Origin: Cryptomeria japonica
Lineage: Eukaryota; Streptophyta; Pinopsida; Cupressales; Cupressaceae
Assembly (NCBI RefSeq): GCF_030272615.1
Contig: NC_081410.1
Span: 288,361,957 to 288,425,956, forward strand
Reading direction: 5' to 3'
Length of the DNA stretch: 64,000 nucleotides
Below the pieces are notes generated by a model. That model saw only the letters and a program-made list of their open reading frames with translations. It was not told the origin of the DNA and made no database searches. The position numbers were made by a program, and so were the translations under genes. This document shows positions 32,169 through 46,800 of the stretch, one piece after another. Position 1 is the first letter of the stretch; every line of letters begins with the position of its first letter.

Positions 32169-35100
32169 GTCATCTAAAATAACTTTTACATATATATACC
32201 TATATGATCGCTTCACTTTGCTCTCCCTTTCGTATTAATTGCAAGCAGCTTCTTGGAATTAAGAGATACGGTATGCCTTTGATAATATTCACATTGAAAA
32301 TAAATTCTACTTCTGTATTGGGGAGCAAATTTAGTTAATTATTTCCTAGCAGTATTTACAGATGCACAGTTAATTACCGAGATACATGAATTTTTTCTTA
32401 ATACGATCTAGAGTGCTTATCACACACAATTTGTGCATAAATATGGTGGAAAAATAACGAGTTTGTAAAATTTCACTGAGAAACATGTCGGAGAAGAATA
32501 GTTTGTGAAGTATCATTCTCTGTTAAGGTTTATTTGAAAGAAGAGTGTGCAAAGGAATCTAATAGAGTATATCTTAATGAAGATTGCAACAATAATCTGT
32601 TTATGCATAGATATAATTGAGAAAACTCGTTTACGTTGGAGTATGCGAATTAGAAATTGCAAGCGCAATCCTTTACACTTACATCCCAGATACTAGTTAC
32701 AAACAATATCACATCAAGTGTGAGCCTATCCGGTTATTTGGGATTTAATTCCTGATTGCAGATCAAATAATGGGCAATATTGTGTTGGAGAAATGAACTA
32801 CACCTGAATTGTAACAAAGATCCTAATAAAATCGCTTTATTATAAGGACGGTTTATTAGCTCAATGCTTACATAAAAGTCCTAAATCTCAACTATAAAAA
32901 ATAACATGCTGATGTTTTACATTCAATTTGTTGCCGTCAGTTAAACATTTTATGCAACAAAACTCAATTATACTCCAGCAACTGTTTTCATTGAGCCGGA
33001 ACCAAAGCCTATTTCCATTTAGGTCAAAGTGTTTTTTTAGGCTTATGTCATCAAATTTCGTAGCTAATGTATCAAGAATTTCAAAAATCAATGGCGCCTA
33101 TATTTTATAGAAGCCATAAACGAGTTTTCATCGTGGTCAAACTTGGGTGGTTAGACAGCATGGGCATTTTAGAGGGTTGAGAAAAGTCTAGATAAGCCAA
33201 GCGTGCTGGATAATATATCTATGTCAAAGCTCTCAAAAGGGCTAGAAGTGACATGGTTGACTATTATATAGCGCTAGAAAAAGGATGAGACAACTCTAAA
33301 ATAATATTGCATCTCGAAGATAGTAACGCAACTTATGTTGGAGCCAGACAGGTTATAGCATACTCTGTCGCAGGCTTTGATATTTGGAGTTTGATCAGCC
33401 AGTGCAGATACGTGATTACTTGATATATAAGCTGGTCCAAGTTAGAAATGACGATTCAACAGCTCTTTAGGAGGACTCTTGAAATAGTGAGAAGTTTCCA
33501 TTGAGCTGGGCAGTGGTCAGTACAGTTTGAGACCAAGAGGTTCCTCTGTGGGGGTGAAAGGTTTGTAATTACTATTTAGGACTGAGGGCCCCAGTGGGAA
33601 AAAAGGTAAGATGGGGCGGGGGACAAGAAGAGTAGCATAACTAAGGGAAGATCAAGCTGCATTACTGCAAGAGCATGTAAGAATGAATAACCGTAGCAGA
33701 TGGTCCAGGCAAGTGTAGGTGGCCCGGGACCCTTCGAGGGATTACAACGCCAAACCTAGGTATGTCTGGCTTAAAGGTAGCCAATCAAATGATACGTGAA
33801 TAGCAAGCGGAGTTGGTGCAATTGTGGAATTACAAAAGCAAACTCTTTTGCATGGGCGGCGGTCCGGTAGAAGATTCCCACTCTTGATAAACTTTAGCAT
33901 AAGTGCTGGCTCATTCCCTCAATCCGTTGTCCATGCAGAATGAATGAATTGAAAACCGAGCATTCTTCTTTTGCGTGGGTGGCGGTCCAGTAGAAGAATC
34001 TCACTCTTGAGAAACCTTAGCATAGTCGCTGGTTCATTCCTTCAATCTGTTGTCTATGCAGAAAGCATGAGCAGAAAACAGAGCATCTGTTTTCGTATTC
34101 TCTTGGTATAAGAGGTATGGAGCTCGATAAAATGAAAAGATTTCGTTTTCATAGGCTTGTCCAGTCTCCTTGGAAGTGGACTTCTCTTCTTGGTCAGTGT
34201 CCTTGGAAATGACCTCTCTATCGGTCAATGTGACAGTTTAAATGACTGTCCAGAACAACTTTGGTTGGAGGATCTAGCTCTAGTGATTGGCATTGACGGA
34301 AGAAAGAAATAACATATAGAGTAGATATTGTTAAGTATCAAGTGCAGATTGAAAGCATAAAACACCAGTAACAATAAATACAACACAGAAATAATACACA
34401 AATGTAGCGAATTATGTGATTCACCAATAATTGGTTACATCCATGGGAAAAGTGGGCACAGGTTTCTTTCTATTATTTGCAGCAGCAAATATACAAGTTC
34501 TAATCAATTATAAAATGTTTCAGTCCCCAATTATATGCTGAACTCTTCAGGGCCGATGAAGAGTCCAAAACAGGGGAGACAAAATAAAAGAATATGGAAA
34601 TCGAATAGTTGTGACAGTTGGACTTTGCAACCAAACAATCTCCCACTTGAAGTCAAATTCATGCTGCAAATAGCTAAGTTCGTAGACACCACCTGCTTTT
34701 CTGGGCTTAATGTCACACATTTATCAAACTGAGCGAAGTTTTGTAGAACTCTATCTTCTTTTTTGCAATAGCTTTTGTAGAACTCTAGCTTCTTTTTTGC
34801 AATAGCTTTCATACAGGATTGAGGCCAGTGTGAATCTTCTTCAATTTCAGTTTACCTTCTTTAAGTTCACTTTTGATAAGATGATATTGAAGCTATATGT
34901 GCTTCATTTGTTAATGAAAGGTTGGATTTTTCACCAAATGAATTTCACTTTTGATGTCACTATACAAAGTGAAATCTTCTTGTTTACTTCTCAATTCCGC
35001 TAATAGTTGTTGCAACCACAACATCTCCTTAGCTCCTTAGAGAGTGCAATATATTCAGCTTTTGTAGTGGAGAGGGCCACCAACTTCTGCAATCTAGGAA

Positions 35101-38100
35101 TTTGGGTGATCATTGCCTTTGCAAAAGTGAACACATACCCAGTGGTTGAACATCTTTTATCTAGGACACTGTTGACGTGTATTTTATACACAATCATACA
35201 CAGAATAAAATACCAATAGGCATCTTATCCTCTCTTGAGAAAATAGTCTCTAACTGCTGAAGATTCGCGTAAAGGATCAGTTAGGTAGACTCCAAGGTTC
35301 TTTTAGTAGGGTCTCTACGTGTGGACAAGCTTCCAGCGGTATGATGTGATTTGCTGTTTCCTTCAAGGGGTCTTACGCATTCCGAAAGTTCAAGATTTTA
35401 CTAAACTAAAAAAACTTTTCAAAAATAACAAAAGAGTAGGGTTTGAAAGAGGTCTAATCTAGTCTAACCTTATGAATGACTTAGTATGGACAAGACTTGG
35501 CAAGATTCAACCAACTTCAATTTTGCCATAAGATAACAACTCAATTGAAATTGATGCGATCTTCTAAGGTAACAAAATGATATCCAATGCATCAAAGATC
35601 AAAGACACTACCACGAAGGTACGTATCCAAGATACAATAATGATTGAAGATTGAGGGGTTCAAAGTATTCTCTAGTCGACCACGCAAGGCGTTCCTACAA
35701 TCAGCAAGAAGCTAGTGGTTTGGATTACGAATCCTACCAAAGATCAAGTCTCACACAATGTCCTTCAAATTAACACACTACTTTGATTGAGCATGATTCA
35801 AGTAAATTGAACAACCATGAAGATAACCAAGAAAGTTGCAACAAAACACCATAACTTCAATATTTTATTGATTTCCAAGTCATCATATACAACAATTGCT
35901 TGAATTCCTCTCTTCAAAACTCAATCTTGCTACAAAATAAAATTGCTTCTAGCTCTAATCTCTCTTCTCTATTACATCAACTATTGACTATTACACTATT
36001 ACCAAATGAAATGAAAAAAGGGGGTATAAATAGCATCCCCAATTACAATGAAAGGTCCAGATCGAAAGTAGATCAACGGTCAAGATCATGACACCTAAAC
36101 CCTAATTAGGGTTTGTTACAAATGGCCTCCTTTTTACTGAACAATATTAAATACATAGCCAAATATTAAATTTGGCACAAAAACCTAGGAGACATAAACC
36201 AATGACAAATAAGATGCCATGTCATCTATAACAACCTTTCATCTAGAATCTTATTCCCTTTCCAATGTTCTTTTTGGGCATATGCAATGAATCTTGTCAC
36301 GATTCCTTCGATTTCTGCAATTGGAATCTCGGGAAGATTCTTCATACTCTCTTCTAAGTGGATGACCTGATCGAATGCATCTAGAAGAGCTGCGTCCCAA
36401 GTAGATTCAAGTTCCTTTGTTCTTTCAATCAGGAGCATGGTGGCAAACATCTGATCATATTGCTCATCTGTAACATTAGCGTCCTTGCAAAAGATGATCT
36501 TGATTCTATCCTCTAATTCCTGCATATCCACATCTGTCTCGACCTCGATCCTTCTGCCAAGAATGGTACGAAGTACCTCAAATACTTTGTCCTGGATCGG
36601 ATTGATCACCTCCTCAACTTGGCCACATCTAACACTGATGTCCTCGAAGAAAACACTCTTCATATGGAGCAAGGTTGACCACTGAAACAAACTGTGAGAT
36701 TCCCCATCCAAGATCTTCTCTTGTGCTAAGACCTTCCTTGATGTGTGTCTAATAACTTTCAAGACAGGAATGATAACATCCTTGGTATGGGCGAATGCAG
36801 CTACTGTTATCATCAAATTGTGGATCATCTCAAGAACCTGGATAGCTTGATGAATAATCTTCATCATCCTTGTTACAAACTCTATAGCCACTGTATGAGA
36901 TCTATCCATCCAATTACTTGTACGTTGGACCATGTTCCTGAATCTTTCTGCTTCATTGATTGATTGAAGTGGAAGTGCTTGCACTGGTGATCTAGCTGGA
37001 TCCTGACGTCCCAAAGGTTCATTGATGTGACTGAAATATGTCCTCCATGCAACGACCTCTCTCTCAAGCTTTCTATTCTTCTCCATTTCTTCTCTAAGCT
37101 TGTCTTTCAATGCCTCAAATGAATCGGTGGCATCATCTAGTGTCTGCTCTGCTGTGGATGGTCCTAACTCAAAAGTCTGTATATCATATTCTTCTGCTAG
37201 GATCTCACCTTCATATTTGTCTACTGCACATGTAGCTATCTGCAGTTTTCTGGATCCAGTCTCATCTCGAATCATCTTGGACATCTTGGTAGCCTTTCTC
37301 TTCTCTGTTACTTCGTGTGAACGTCCAACAAGGCTCTCTAAATCAATTGCATTGTCCTCGTCCTCTACTACGATCACCTTGGTTAATCTTTCCTTCAACC
37401 AATCTGGGATAATCGATCTTGTTTCTTGAACTTGAATCTCTTTATGCACTATTTCTTCCTGTCTGGGAGGAGATGTTATTTCATTGTCTTCTTTATCTTC
37501 ATCTAACTCATAGTCCTGGAGAGATCCATCTGGTGACCCTTGTTGTGCTTGTCCTTCCTCCTGCCTATCGTTCTGTACCATCGATTCCATGGATTCTTCC
37601 ACTTGAATTGTTCTCTTCTCAGGTCTAGAAGAAGTACCGGATGATCGATCTCTGTTAGCCTCTTGTTTCTTCTTGGAAGATTCTCTCTTTCCAGGTCTCT
37701 CTTTCCTCTTCGAACCTCTTGAATGGAGATTGCCCTCACTGGCACATCGAAGGTCTCCTTCACCTGAATTTCTAGGATTAGGATTGCCTTCACTCACACT
37801 AGCTCCACCTTCGGCAGGTTTCTCTTCCAAAGTGAAAGACATAGCTATGCCTTGTTCTCTCAACTTCTGATGCTGAATGTCAACCCATCTGCGAGTACAA
37901 GACAAGACTGGTGCCATCAAAGTATCTAAATCCACGACCTCGGGCTCATTCCAATCTAACCTTATTGTTTTGCTTTCTCGATCATAGGAAGACTGGATAT
38001 GTCTGCCACTGTCCTGAGCTTGGTCGGCCACTCTGTAAATCCTGCATTTCCTGATGAAATCCAAAGGCAATCTAGAATGCATTTTTCGTTTCACTTCAAG

Positions 38101-41100
38101 ATCATCTAAGAGATTCATCATAAAATCTTCAATCTGATACTCATGTCTAAACTTCTTGCCGACTGTCTCCTCTAAATGTCCATGTGGATCAAAGCTTTCT
38201 CTCAAAGCAAAAGATGAAAAAGAATACAAGGCTAACTCCTTCTCTGCGTCATCCATAGCTAAAGCATTAGGACATACCTCAACTGAATTACCCAAAATGA
38301 TAGGTACTGGAACTCCATTCTGATGTCTGTGTCTGAATGCCTTCACATATGCTGCCAACTGTCTTGTTACTTCAAGTAACACAATTCTGTCTGTCGGATA
38401 TCTCGGCAACATGTATGGAGGTAAAGGACATCCGTGCACTCTAATATAAGTGAACTTGGGAAACTGAATGAACCAAGCACCGTACCTCTTTATGAATTCC
38501 TGGGCATCCTGAGATAATCTGTTGTGAATTCCACCTTGCAACGTCCTGGTGATGTTCATCGTGAAAGTATCATTAACCAACTTGTAGTTGCTCCCTGGCG
38601 GATGATGCAAGTAGGCATAGGAATCACAAGCTCTGACCTCGCCGGGTCCTCTTCCAATCACTCCTCTGTGAGGTAGTCCTGCGTATTCAACACTCCTGAT
38701 CAAGGCATAGATGACGTAAGAACTCATGTGGAAGGACTTAGTAGCCTTGAGTCTTCTCAACTGTACGTCCAAGCAATGGCTAATCATCCTAGCCCAATGT
38801 ATGGTACCTTTCCCTTGAACAATCACCTGGATGAAGTAAAACATCCACTTCTCAAAATAGAAGGCATGAGGGGCTCCTGTAACTCGGTTGAGCATGGTAA
38901 TTAAATCTCTGTACTCCTCCTGGAAATCAATCCTGTGCGGTGTGTTCGGGACCTTGCTCAGACGGGGACGGCTCTTAAGTAGCCAGTTCTTATTGATAAT
39001 GCTTAGACAAGCATCTGGATCATCTTCGTACATTGATCTGGCTCCTTCTATGCTCTTGTATATCATGTCCCTGTGCTCTGGAAGATGGAAAGCTTCACTT
39101 ATAGCTTCCTCTGAAAGGTACGCCAAAGTGTTTCCCTCTTTGGACACGATCGTTCTGGACTGTGGATCATAGTGACGAGCACACTCGATCATCAACTCGC
39201 GGCACTGAATAGCTGGAGGAAAGCCGGCCGCCTTAATGATACCACTCTCGATTATTCTCCGGGCGACAGGTGATGGCTTGCCAATGTAAGGGACCTCTCG
39301 AAACTTCTTCGTGCTAAAGTTACCCAAGTTTGTATCTCCAATGTTGCTCCACTTCGACACGATCTTGGTCTCCACTTCTTCGGTCTTCTGATCCTCTTTC
39401 ATGAGAGCGGAATGGCTGGTGGATGCTCCCGCCTTCGGGGTTGCCATACCTACACAATATTTCATAATGAGAAACTAAATTTTGCAATGAAGAACATAGA
39501 TTAGAGAGTATTTTAGGAAACTTCATGATAAGTCTTTGAGTTATCATTTCCTAAAATAAAACGATTGAGCTAGGAATTCAAAATTCAAAATTTAAAATAT
39601 GACGATCAACAAATAAAACAATAAAACCAAATAGCCATACCTCAACAGAGAGCTAACTCTAGAATGCAAAAAGAACAAAATCGCCTAGGCAAAATTGACG
39701 AAAGATGGTCTTCTACGTGATCTCTTCTTCAAAATATCAATTCCGCCACCTTTTGATATGTCCTTGATGTGATCTCTAATGTCTTAGCAAATTCGCTCAA
39801 ATAGATCTTCAAGTTCGCACAAATGAATCTCCAAATTTCGCACCACCTTGAATGATATTAGCGCCACCTTTGGATGTCAATTCGCACTTTCCTTTGATTG
39901 ATAGTTCGCACCACCTTGCTTGGAATGAAAACTCGCACTTGAATGGTAAAATGACAATGTAAAAATGATGGTTTTCACCTCCCTTTATAAGCGCTTCTCA
40001 CCATTCACCCTAAGGCCGACTTTTGTGAAATAAAGCAATTTTTAAACGATTTTTAATTAAATAATGAAGGCCGACCTCCATATTTAAGCGCTCCCTTTGA
40101 TTTTTAATAAATTGATTAATTAATTAATTAGATGCCTTTATAACCATTATCGCCCTGGTCCCTTGGAGAGGGACAGGAGCGATCTTCATGTTTTCACGTT
40201 GATCTTGCATCTTCGAACTCCAATTTTCATCATAAGGCAAATAATAACATCGCTTGTTCATTCCATGCTCGTCCCACTTGCTTTTCACAAGACATTTTGA
40301 TATTTAAAGGATCATCGCCCTTGTCCCTTGGAGAGGGACAGGAGCGATCCTTGTCTTTCTCCATTTTAAGCTCAAATTGGTAATATTAACGTCTATCTTC
40401 CTTTGTATCACCTTCCAAATGATGTTTAAAACCTTGTGCAACCTTATTTCAACGTGATCTTTAAAGGATATCATGTGTTTTGGCAAATATCGCCCTGGTC
40501 CCTTGGAGAGGGACAGGAGCGATCTCCATGTCCTGGCTCAAATTTGTAAACATTTGATCTTCGTTCTTCGTTCATTGTCTTCCAAAGGTCGTTTTTTACT
40601 TCGCCACTCCTTACATTGTCTTGATTTCGAAGGAGCATGAGTGTTTTTTGTAAAAATTGCTTTGGTCCTTGTCCAAAGGACAGGAGCGATATGAGTTCCT
40701 TAGCTTGATTGATAACATTTTGACGTTCAAAACTCTTGCATATCATCTTCAAAAGATGCCTTGAACCTTTTACAACCTTGTGAAGTCTTGACCTTACGTG
40801 ATTTTTGCATGAATTAGCCAATACATTCAATATCGCTCTGGTCCCTTCCCAAGGGACAGGAGCGAACTTCAACATTTTGAGCTCGTCTTTGCCTTGTTTA
40901 ACTTGCAATTGTCTTCAACGCGTGAAATAAAGTCTTTTGATCCTCCTTGATTGCTTGATGCTTCATAAACTTTCAAGATTTATGCCTTTATGCAACTTTC
41001 GCTCTGGTCCCTTGGAGAGGGACAGGAGCGAACTAGGAGTCTTTAGTGTAAATCTTTCAATGTCGATGACCTTTGATGCTTTGCTCTTGACGAAGATGCC

Positions 41101-43841
41101 TTAAGACGTCCTTGCCACCTCGTTTCTTGTCTTGGAGTGCCTTGAATTTGGAGGAACGACAGTATAGCCATTATATCGCCCTGGTCCCTTGGAGAGGGAC
41201 AGGAGCGATTCTAGCTCTGTAGGCCTCATTTCACTTCGTCATCTTCAAAACTTGTATTCAACGGATTCGCAATGTTCCATTCCATTCATCCATGCCTTGG
41301 GATCCACTCAAAATGGGCAAGAAAATCATCTACAACAAAAATCGCTCTGGTCCCTTCCTGAGGGACAGGAGCGAACTTAAGCATTTAGGGTCCTTGCTGA
41401 CGTTTCAAAATCTTCAATTTATCTTCAATGAGTTCATTTCACATCCTTCCTTGCCTTCAAACATAAACTTGACTTGATCTTTGCCTGAATCTCGCCTTAT
41501 GAAGAATATCGCTCTGGTCCCTTGGAGAGGGACAGGAGCGATTTTGGCATTCTGGACCATTCTCCTTCACGACGGCATCTCAAGTTATATTCATCTGATA
41601 AAACATCTTCCCTTGGACATCTTCAAATTGTTAGGTCATTAAAATCCTGCAAGGACAAAGCAATATTCGATTTGTAGCTCCGGTCCTTCACTGAGGGACA
41701 GGAGCGATTTTGCTCCTACAGGCCAAAATAACATGATTTTATACATTTTATCACTTCACAAGGCGAAAACAAATCATTCCCCATGCCCGGGATCAAAAAA
41801 TCAAAAAACTCAAAATTTGGTCAAAATTGGTCAATTGGTCAAAATTCACATTTCATCTTCAACACTTAGACAAATTTAAGCTCTGCATTCAACATTCCAA
41901 TTGAAAATAGACCATTCTGGCGAAAACATTGCATTCAAAATTTGCATTCAACGAAAGGAAGCTCAAAAGCTCTCAAAACTGACTGGATTCTGGCTTGAAA
42001 AGACGTTAATTAAAACCCTAAGGGTTGACCCTAAATCCAGACAACTGACTGACTAACAAAATCCTAAAAGCGAAGCGAAAAGCGAGCGAAAAACGAGCAA
42101 AAAGAGGGGGTCCCCATTTGCAATGGGGCGATGTGTGAAATGGTCACAACAGACACCAACCTCAAAAGTCAATGTGATGTGCCCTTCAAGTATCTTAAAA
42201 TCCATTTTCCAGCTTGCTAATGAATTTTCCTTGGATTACTCATATTCTTGTTGACCACTCTCATTGCATGAGCAATATTGGGTCTTGTACAAAACATTGG
42301 TAAAATAAGGCTCCCAAGAGTAAAGGAGTAAGGCACTCTGTGTAATGTCCCCATTTTTTGCCTTCCTAAGCATCAATTATTTTGAGAGGTTAGCCTATTA
42401 TCAGTGGTCCCTGTAGGCTAATATGGTGATTAGGGGGTCCTTAGAGGGTCATTCAGGGTTCTTCAACTGATACTTTGGTGTCTTTTCCAGTGTTCTCCAG
42501 CTCAATTTATCAGTTGGCTCATGGATTGCCTTCTAGAGGTCTGTAAGGCTCCGTTTGTACATACTATTTTAGTACGTCTCTTGAGCAATTGGTCCCATAC
42601 TATTTATAGTAAGTCATTTGGACAGTTGGAGGGTACCATGACTATTACTGGGTAGTTGGTAGAATTAATTAAATGTTCCAATTTTGGCATTTATTGGAGT
42701 TAATGATTAATATTAATTAAATTAATGACTTTATATTAAGGGGATATAAGGAGTATTAATTGCATAAGTTATTTTAATATTTATAAAGTCATTTAATAAG
42801 CCAACTTTGGGAAATTTAAGGACATATCAAAAGTTAATAAATTAAATGATTAAAAAGGCCAGGAGGTGCTTGGGTTTTTGGAGAAATATAAAAGGCTCAT
42901 TTGAGAGCTTCATTATTCATTCTTGTTTGTAAAATTGATGAAGTTTTATGGAGAGAAAGGGTTTGTTGTTGAAGGTTCAAGCTTATTGAGGATGAATTCC
43001 CTTAGTGAAGATAGTGTTTGTAGGTGTGAGAGCTTACCCAAGAGCACTCAGTTGATAATCTCATTCAGAGATTATACCAGGGCATAATTGTCTCAGGTTT
43101 CTAGAGTCATTCAGGGGTTTACAGAGTTTTTTGAAGGCAGATTGAAGAATTTATTGCAGGTTGGAGGGATTCATACCTAGCTGCCCCTCATCATTTTCTA
43201 CCTATTATCTTTTAGGAGGCATTTAGAATGTTAGTGTTGGGGTTTGTCATAGAGTGTTGGGAATTGTGCCATTTCTAGATTTTCAGAATTGGGGTTTGAC
43301 AGTATTGCTGCTGATAAGGATTAATTATCAAATTGACAATTGTTATTTGCCAATCATTCTTTGCTAAGAAAGGCGTTTCACCTGGTATGCTTGTTAATTT
43401 TAATTATTGGAAAAAGAATTGTGGATTTTGTGTGTTAAATACTTATTGAGTATTTAAAGTTATTTCAATTTATTCTCAAGCATTTATGTTCAATATTAAT
43501 ACCTCAAAAACACAAAAAAATCAGAAATTAGAAAAAACAAAAAAAGAGACAAAAATCAGAAAATTAAACTTCCACATAGGGATGGGATATTTCACTTTGT
43601 CCATGTACAATTTTTCTTCATGTGTTTTAGGACACATGTTGGAGGATAATTTGAAATGATCGACTAGGTTTGTACTAACTACCTTAGCATTCTTCATATT
43701 AAAGTTTTAAACCTATTCAACACCTTTTCAATATATATCTTCTCTGACTATTTTATTTCCTTCCTTTTCTTATCTATTGTGTTGTGCACACACTCCCTGT
43801 CTCCAACAGGGATCCCCTCTCCTTCTTCCCGCTTTGCTAGC

Positions 43842-43894
<53 letters not shown>

Positions 43895-46800
43895 GTATAG
43901 AGAATCAGGTTGAAGTCCAAGGCATGAGAAGAACAAGGCAAATGAGGAATCAAGGGAGAAAAGGATCATTCAAGGATCAACTTGATCCAAGGAGGGATAA
44001 AGAGCAAAGTCAAAATACCCCAAAATGTAGGCCAGCCTAGACTTTGAATCAAATTTTGGAGTTTTCCCCTAAACTTGGTGTTTGCATTCAAAGTTGGAAT
44101 AAGGCCTTATTCCAAAAATCCTTCCCAACACCGAAATTCTGCCCAATCCCCTCCAAACGTGGTGCTGAGACAGAAAATAGGATTAGCCCTTTAATCCTAA
44201 AACCTTTCCTATCACCGAGTTTTAGACCAAATCCACTTCAAGATGGTGGTAGCATGAGAAATAGGATGTCTTCCTTTCACCGAATTTCTGCCCAGGACAC
44301 CTGCGAACTCAGTATTATCAGTCAAATTTGGATTAGCCCTTTAATCCTAAAACCTTTCCTAAGACCGAGTTTCAACACGAATTTCTTCCCTTGGCTTGAA
44401 GTTCGGTGGTATCAGTCAAAGCAGTAAGAAACCTTATTCCATAAAGCCTTCCTTATATCGAGTTTCAAACCGAGATTAAGGTTTCTTCTCCAAAGTTCAG
44501 TACCTACATTGAAAGTGGGAATAAGCATTATTCCCAAAAGTGTTCCCAAGACTGAACGTCTGATCAAGTTTTGCACAAACATCTCCAAATTCTGTATGGG
44601 CATATAGAATTGAAATTCGACCTTATTCCCAAGAGCTCTCCTAGCATCGAATTTCGAGTAGATATTTCCAATCTCACTCCTAGAGCTAAGTTTACAACGT
44701 GACATAGGGAAAGTTCCCAATTCCCAAATCATGTCCTAGTGTCGAACTTTGGTCTAAGTATCCAAATTCCAAACTAGGTCCGAGTTTTTGAGTTTCCAAT
44801 CTGATTCCGCATACCAAGTAGCCAAGCTTTCCAAGGTCAAAGATTTCCTTAGAGTCTTTGAGGGCCCTAATCTGCCTATTATGATTTGTGACAAGAGTTT
44901 TTGATCAAGGGAAGAAGATGTTGGAATGCTAACCCTAAAAACCTTTAAGATGCTTTATGGTAATATAAAGGTTACTTGTCTTTGCAGATCAAACGCCACA
45001 AGGATCCAGGGCAAGGTGACCACCAATAGAGCCAAAGGATAGAGAATCCAACACACCAATTGAAGATATGATCATGATAAAGCCAAAGGATCACCAAAGA
45101 CAAGGTACTAGGATGAAACATCACTACTACAGTGCAAAAAGCCAAGTGATGTTGTTTCTAGAACTTTGGAAGACCGTGTCAGACTACAAAAGTGCTACAA
45201 GAAACATTCAGAAAGAGAGAAAGAATAGTGTTGGGTGAAAATCAGCCGACTGGTTCTCCATTTTGTTGAGCAGTTCCCTCAGCCTTCTATTATATGCTCG
45301 CACACTTTCACTTTTTCCTTGCTTGGTATTGTAAATCTCCGCCACAATTTCATTGTCATCCCTTAGGAGTTTGAACTCCTCTTGGAAAGCCTTCTTCAGA
45401 TTGTTCCAGGACGTTTTATACTGGGCATCCAGGTCTGTATACCAATCAATTGCTATTCCTCGCAGAGTGGCTGGAAATGCCTTCAACCAGTAATCCCATT
45501 TGTCCTAGCCATTTGCTTCCCAAATGGTCACGCATGTCTTACAATGTCGTACGGGATCCTTCGACCCATCGCCCATGAATTTCAGAAGCTTTTGTTTCTC
45601 CGAGGTGTGTGCCATTGTTTTTGTCTGGAGGGTTTTATGTAGTGCTTGGAAGTTACTATATGCCCGAAAGATATTATGTGTATGGAAGGTACCATACGCT
45701 CTTGACCTGGTTGGACCCATGTGCGCAGGGCTTTGGTCACCCTCGCTCCTATAGTCCCTCCTTCTCGGGGTTTTTGGATCTCACCCTCCTATTTTGGTTT
45801 CCTCTGACAAGGACAAATTCCTGATGCTTGATAATGTTGCTTCAAAAATATTGGCAACCACTTCGTGTAGGTCCCGTACCGCCTCCTCTCCTTGTTCAGA
45901 ATATTCTATCGGGTTGCTCTGCGACTCGGCTCCAGAGTCTTCTTCACTTGACGTCGAGTGTGGGGCCTGGTCGGCGAGATCTTCCTCCGCTACGTCTGGA
46001 AGTGGCAGGTTCCTGGCGACCTCCGCCAACTCCTTCCACGTACACGGCCTTTGTCTCTCCCAACTACGACTCCGACTCACACTCCAACTTTTGCTACGTT
46101 TCTCAGGGCTCTTCGAGTCAACAACCTCCCTTAGCCGTCGTCTCCGTTCGACCTGTTCTTTTATACAAAGAGATCTTCGTACAATTCCCTCGTCTACTCC
46201 TTCGGTGGCAGTGGTACGTTTGTCTTTGTTTGGCCGTAGGGGCATTAAGTGCTAGAGGTACGACGTCGGCTTGTCTCCCTCTCCTCTTCCTCCCTACGGT
46301 TGTGCTCTTTGTACCTTTGGAGTACTTGTTGCCGACGGAGTTCCCGTGCAGTTTCCTCCCTTCGGTCTTGAAGTGCAATCAGATTTCTGGCGAGTAACCT
46401 TGGAATACTTCCGAGCAGGTCAAAGACAAGAGTGCTAACGGTGAGTTCACCACGCACCGTGCCTTCAGAAATGGCTCTCTCTTGAGCCTCCCTCTGTATG
46501 TACTGCGTGACCGACATGTCCCACAACTCTACCAAGTTTGCCGTCAACTGATCCTCTCGTGCCTCTTCTGCGGTACTTTCTTCGTGTGTGTCGCTGTCCA
46601 CGACAATTAATTGCTGGTTGAATGGCCGGCCCATTAATTCCTTCCGCCTGCTGTCATAGTTATTTCCAGGTTTGTTCAGGCAACGATGCCAAAATGTTTA
46701 GTCCTTAATGTAAGGTTGGTAAACTCACGGATAAAACAAGGATTTTCCACACGTACCAACTATTCATGTAACAGAACATTCATATATCAAAGCATAAGTA

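Noticed and set aside
32251-32272. Alternative MSH5 exon 2 (CTTCTTGGAATTAAGAGATACG between CAG and GTATGC)
   Set aside because: Splice signals fit, but including it shifts the frame before VYMAC; exon 1 joins 51536 directly in frame and matches the family.
40149-41708. CRISPR array
   Set aside because: Regular repeats with diverged spacers, but spacers are about 130 bases, the context is plant nuclear DNA, and no cas gene is present.
43748-43969. Minus open frame with a Leu-Ser run
   Set aside because: Translation of the GA microsatellite.
45794-46397. + strand open frames of 153 and 189 codons
   Set aside because: Antisense of the gypsy gag, which has clear gag motifs on the other strand.
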